A DNA stretch of 64,000 bases from assembly GCA_965262665.1 (NCBI GenBank), contig CBDHFR010000004.1:682001-746000 (forward strand), read 5' to 3'. Every line of letters starts with the position of its first letter. Position 1 is the stretch's first letter. Origin of the DNA: CBDBND01 sp965262665. Its GTDB lineage: Bacteria > Pseudomonadota > Alphaproteobacteria > Rhodospirillales > Rhodospirillaceae. Made by a program: the position numbers and the translations under genes. The notes under the pieces are model-generated. The model searched no databases, was not told the DNA's origin, and was given only the letters and a program-made list of their open reading frames with translations. This document shows positions 61,270 through 64,000 of the stretch, in pieces.

Positions 61270-61958
61270 AAGCCGAACTCTTCGACAAACTTGAACGCGT
61301 CCTGACGGAGCAGACTGTTTGCGCTCTGGTCACAGACACGGAGACCGGCGCACAAATCTTAGTGACCAGTGAAGAGTCCGCAGGCGATCTCAATTTGAGC
61401 GATGCTCAATCAGATGTTGTCGTGCAAATGATGGACAATGATCTGTCCGGGCCGATCAAAGACACTCCATTGTTCGCCCGCGTTTACGGGCCGGCACCGC
61501 GCATGATCATTGTCGGCGCTGTCCATATCGCCCAAGCCTTGGTCCCTATGGCGCAGATGGCTGGGTTCGACGTAACGGTCATCGACCCGCGTGAGTCCTT
61601 TGTAAAGGCAGGGCGCCTTTCAGATGTGACTTGTTTGACAACATGGCCTGACGAAGGCATGGCACAGCTGGCACCGGACAACCGGACGGCCATCGTAACA
61701 CTCACTCACGATCCGAAGCTGGATGACCCGGCTCTTTCCGCTGCCTTGATCTCGCAAGCGTTTTATATTGGCTCACTCGGCAGCAAGGGGACTCATGCAA
61801 AGCGGCTAAGCCGGCTCAAAGCGGAGGGATTTACGGTCAAAGACTTTGAAAGACTGCATGGACCCGTTGGTCTCAACATCAAAGCAAAAACCCCTTCTGA
61901 AATAGCCGTCGCCATTCTCGCTCAGGTCATTGAGACCCGGCGTCAGTCTCAGACGTAA
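61266..61958 (+). CDS. XdhC Rossmann-domain protein
   Basis: The GTG at 61266 overlaps the previous stop. 230 residues: an N-terminal part with an XdhC-like strand pattern, then VYGPAPRMIIVGAVHIAQAL (Rossmann Gly motif), FDVTVIDPRESFVKAGRLSD, IVTLTHDPKLDDPALSAAL and YIGSLGSKGTHAKRLSRLKA, ending in HGPVGLNIKAKTPSEIAVAI. This C-terminal signature is standard for XdhC. It completes the domain pair started in the previous gene. Confidence 0.9.
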   Translation: MKAELFDKLERVLTEQTVCALVTDTETGAQILVTSEESAGDLNLSDAQSDVVVQMMDNDLSGPIKDTPLFARVYGPAPRMIIVGAVHIAQALVPMAQMAGFDVTVIDPRESFVKAGRLSDVTCLTTWPDEGMAQLAPDNRTAIVTLTHDPKLDDPALSAALISQAFYIGSLGSKGTHAKRLSRLKAEGFTVKDFERLHGPVGLNIKAKTPSEIAVAILAQVIETRRQSQT

Positions 61959-61973
61959 ACGGCGGCTAATCTC

Positions 61974-63608
61974 ATGCAGTTCGGTGAAATGAGTGTTGCG
62001 GATGCGGCTGGAACTATTCTGGCACATACGATCAAAGACAAGGGTGTCACGCTAAAGAAGGGGCGTCGTCTTACCGAATCTGATTGCCAAACACTCAGCG
62101 ATGCCGGCATCCACAACGTCACCGTTGCCAGACTTGAAGATGGCGATGTGCATGAAGACAGCGCTGCTGCTCTAATTGCAGATATAATCAGTGGTGAAAA
62201 CATTTCTGTTACGGAAGCGTTCACCGGCCGGTGCAATATCACGGCAGAATGTGCGGGACTTGTGCAACTCGACCCCGACACTGTTCACGGCCTCAACGCT
62301 GTTCATGAATCCGTCACCGTGGCGACACTGTCCAAAATGGCCCGCGCTTCCACCGGTCAGGTCGTAGCAACGATCAAAATTATCCCGTTTGCCATTGATG
62401 CCACGACCATGAACGAGGTCACTGCCTTCTTAAAAGCGCACAGTTCAGGTGTTCATATTCGGCCGTTTCAAAAGCACACCGTCACCGTCATCAACACGGT
62501 ATCGCCAACCTTGAAAAGGTCTATTGTTGAAAAGACAACGGCATTGACCCGCCAACGCATCGAATCTGTCGGGGGATCGGTGCAGGCCGTTTTGGATTGC
62601 GAACACACGAGTGATGCCATTGCGGATACTCTGACTCAATGTTTGGAGGATCGTCCGGATTTCGTCACCATCGTCGGGGCGTCGGTGACGGTTGACCGGA
62701 CCGATGTAGTTCCGTCGGGAATACAACAGGCCGGCGGTGAAATCGTGCATTTCGGTATGCCGGTTGATCCGGGGAACCTGGTCTTGATCGCCAAGTCTGG
62801 TTCCATACAGATCTTGGTTCTGCCCGGATGTGCGCGGTCACCCAAACTCAACGGCATCGATTGGATATTGGAGCGCTATGCCGCCGGCATGGAGGTCACG
62901 CCGTCCGATGTCATGGCGCTCGGTGTTGGTGGACTGCTGATAGATAGTCCCCAAAGGCCACTGCCACGTGATCAAGCGGTTCGAAAAGACGGCTCTGTAA
63001 CTGATCGACCAAAAATCGCCGCCCTCATCATGACGGCCGGTCAGTCTTGCCGTATGGGGGGCGTCAATAAACTTCTTGAGGTCGTGGCCGGCGAACCCTT
63101 GGTTCGGAAAACGGCTCGCGCCGCCATGGAAGCGGCAGTGGGCCACATCGTTGTTGTGACGGGACACCAACAAGACACGGTGGAACAAGCGCTGGAAGGT
63201 TTGCCCGTTAGCCTCGTTCATAATCCTGACTTTGCCGAAGGATTATCCACATCCTTGCGCTGTGGCCTGAGTACTTTGCCGGAGGACATCGACGGAGCAA
63301 TCGTTTGCCTCGCCGACATGCCGTCTATCACGGCGCAGCATCTCGGCGCCCTAATCGAAGATTTCGACCCCGAAGCAGGCCGTGCCATCGGTGTACCGGT
63401 TCACCAAGGCAAGCGTGGTAACCCAGTTCTATTCGCCAACCGCTTTTTTGCAGCCATGGCAGCAGTCAAAGGAGACGTCGGCGCACGTCACCTCATCGGC
63501 GATCACGGGGACCTTGTCTACGAGGTCGAATTTGGAGACACTGCCGTCTTGACGGACCTGGATACACCGGAGGCGTGGTCGCTATACCGCGCTGAACAAA
63601 AGGCTTAA
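61974..63608 (+). CDS. Molybdopterin-binding and MobA-like nucleotidyltransferase fusion
   Basis: 544 residues. Residues 1-335 have the MoeA/MogA-like molybdopterin-binding fold (ITAECAGLVQLDPDTVHGLN, VRPFQKHTVTVINTVSPTLK-like sequence and FVTIVGASVTVDRTDVVPSG). Residues 343-540 are a MobA/MocA-type transferase: ALIMTAGQSCRMGGVNKLLE (signature), ALVHNPDFAEGLSTSLRCGL-like and ICLADMPSITAQHLGALIED. Such fusions complete the cofactor (for example to the cytidine dinucleotide form) used by CO dehydrogenase and aldehyde oxidases. It ends the maturation operon before a spacer of about 70 bases. Confidence 0.88.
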   Translation: MQFGEMSVADAAGTILAHTIKDKGVTLKKGRRLTESDCQTLSDAGIHNVTVARLEDGDVHEDSAAALIADIISGENISVTEAFTGRCNITAECAGLVQLDPDTVHGLNAVHESVTVATLSKMARASTGQVVATIKIIPFAIDATTMNEVTAFLKAHSSGVHIRPFQKHTVTVINTVSPTLKRSIVEKTTALTRQRIESVGGSVQAVLDCEHTSDAIADTLTQCLEDRPDFVTIVGASVTVDRTDVVPSGIQQAGGEIVHFGMPVDPGNLVLIAKSGSIQILVLPGCARSPKLNGIDWILERYAAGMEVTPSDVMALGVGGLLIDSPQRPLPRDQAVRKDGSVTDRPKIAALIMTAGQSCRMGGVNKLLEVVAGEPLVRKTARAAMEAAVGHIVVVTGHQQDTVEQALEGLPVSLVHNPDFAEGLSTSLRCGLSTLPEDIDGAIVCLADMPSITAQHLGALIEDFDPEAGRAIGVPVHQGKRGNPVLFANRFFAAMAAVKGDVGARHLIGDHGDLVYEVEFGDTAVLTDLDTPEAWSLYRAEQKA

Positions 63609-63679
63609 ATGTCCAGGTTTGTATAGGTTAGAGCCCGGGCTAGGCCGGGCTCGTCATTTGTTTGGAGGGGAACCGCGGT

Positions 63680-64000
63680 ATGGCGGAAGCACTTGAAGTC
63701 GGTGAAGAGGAGCTCAAGACAGACGTTATTATTATTGGGGCAGGGCCCGTCGGTCTTTTCGCCGTTTTCGAGCTTGGCCTACTTGGCCTGCAGTGTTGCG
63801 TGACCGACATTCTCGACCGACCCGGCGGCCAATGTGCAGAACTGTATCCGGAAAAGCCAATCCTCGACATTCCAAGCCGATTGAAGGTGACGGGCCAGGA
63901 GCTGACCGAAGATCTGGTGAAGCAGATCGACCCCTTTGCGCCAGTGATGCACTACAATCAAATGGCGGACAGCCTGACCAAACTCGACAATGGCAATTGG
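63680..64000 (+). CDS. TrxB-like ferredoxin-NADP reductase, 5' part
   Basis: The start at 63680 has GGAGGGG upstream. The 107 residues in the window show the FAD-binding Rossmann motif KTDVIIIGAGPVGLFAVFEL, ILDRPGGQCAELYPEKPILD and VTGQELTEDLVKQIDPFAP. These are marks of thioredoxin-reductase-like ferredoxin-NADP(+) reductases, in which the redox Cys pair is absent. The gene runs off the window. It probably supplies or takes electrons for ferredoxin-dependent steps; a link to the hydroxylase is only positional. Confidence 0.88.
   Translation, partial: MAEALEVGEEELKTDVIIIGAGPVGLFAVFELGLLGLQCCVTDILDRPGGQCAELYPEKPILDIPSRLKVTGQELTEDLVKQIDPFAPVMHYNQMADSLTKLDNGNW

Noticed and set aside
1..64000. 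CRISPR arrays
   Set aside because: No regularly spaced repeats of 24-40 bases were seen; repeats found belong to IS elements or short palindromes.

Overview
The window looks like a heavily rearranged, insertion-sequence-rich stretch of an alphaproteobacterial chromosome. The evidence is GC-rich coding sequence, a tRNA-Ser with an encoded CCA end, aerobic CO-dehydrogenase-type maturation genes, TRAP and ABC solute-binding proteins and a TonB receptor. A Rhodospirillales-like marine or soil bacterium would fit, but I cannot fix the genus. Three separate integrase-linked islands are embedded in it, and many genes are broken by frameshifts or IS elements.

Island A starts at the 3' end of tRNA-Ser(GCT) (36-122). 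It carries a frameshifted tyrosine integrase, a companion gene, AlpA and the start of a primase. After nested IS3 and IS21 debris comes a minus-strand head module (remnant head gene, prohead protease, connector, truncated portal; 5150-7195). An IS630 element ends it. Between 8250 and 13240 lie a sorbosone-dehydrogenase-like gene, a truncated beta-propeller gene and a scrapyard of IS110, IS481, IS630 and IS5 pieces, including a 400-bp inverted repeat.

Island B (about 13955-36171) has an intact integrase, companion gene, AlpA, ParB-like protein and an IS91-type HUH protein at its left end. Its cargo is a TonB receptor, a PepSY protein, broken CpeT and DUF1838 genes, an alpha/beta hydrolase, a HEPN-like protein, a polyamine-type binding protein, and a DUF1838 plus SUMF1 pair lying between IS6 copies. 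The two host flanks are halves of one small membrane-protein gene, and removing 13955-36171 rejoins them in frame.

After an FAD oxidase and a broken TPR/2OG-oxygenase gene comes island C (about 39453-51089). This is a compact, tail-less phage-satellite-like element: terminase, HNH nuclease, HK97-type capsid, protease fused to an unknown domain, connector, portal, neck protein and integrase. It is disabled by an IS3 insertion and a portal frameshift. Its small head gene-protease-connector-portal order is the same as in island A, so the window holds two divergent decayed members of one satellite lineage, which resemble capsid-forming phage-inducible islands.

The right end (from about 53280) is ordinary chromosome: a TRAP binding protein, an M24 peptidase, a pair of SDR paralogues around a broken DUF1330 gene, then a molybdenum-hydroxylase cluster. 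That cluster holds a [2Fe-2S] subunit, MoxR/CoxD ATPase, CoxE-like VWA protein, two XdhC halves, a MoeA/MobA-like fusion and the start of a TrxB-like ferredoxin-NADP reductase.
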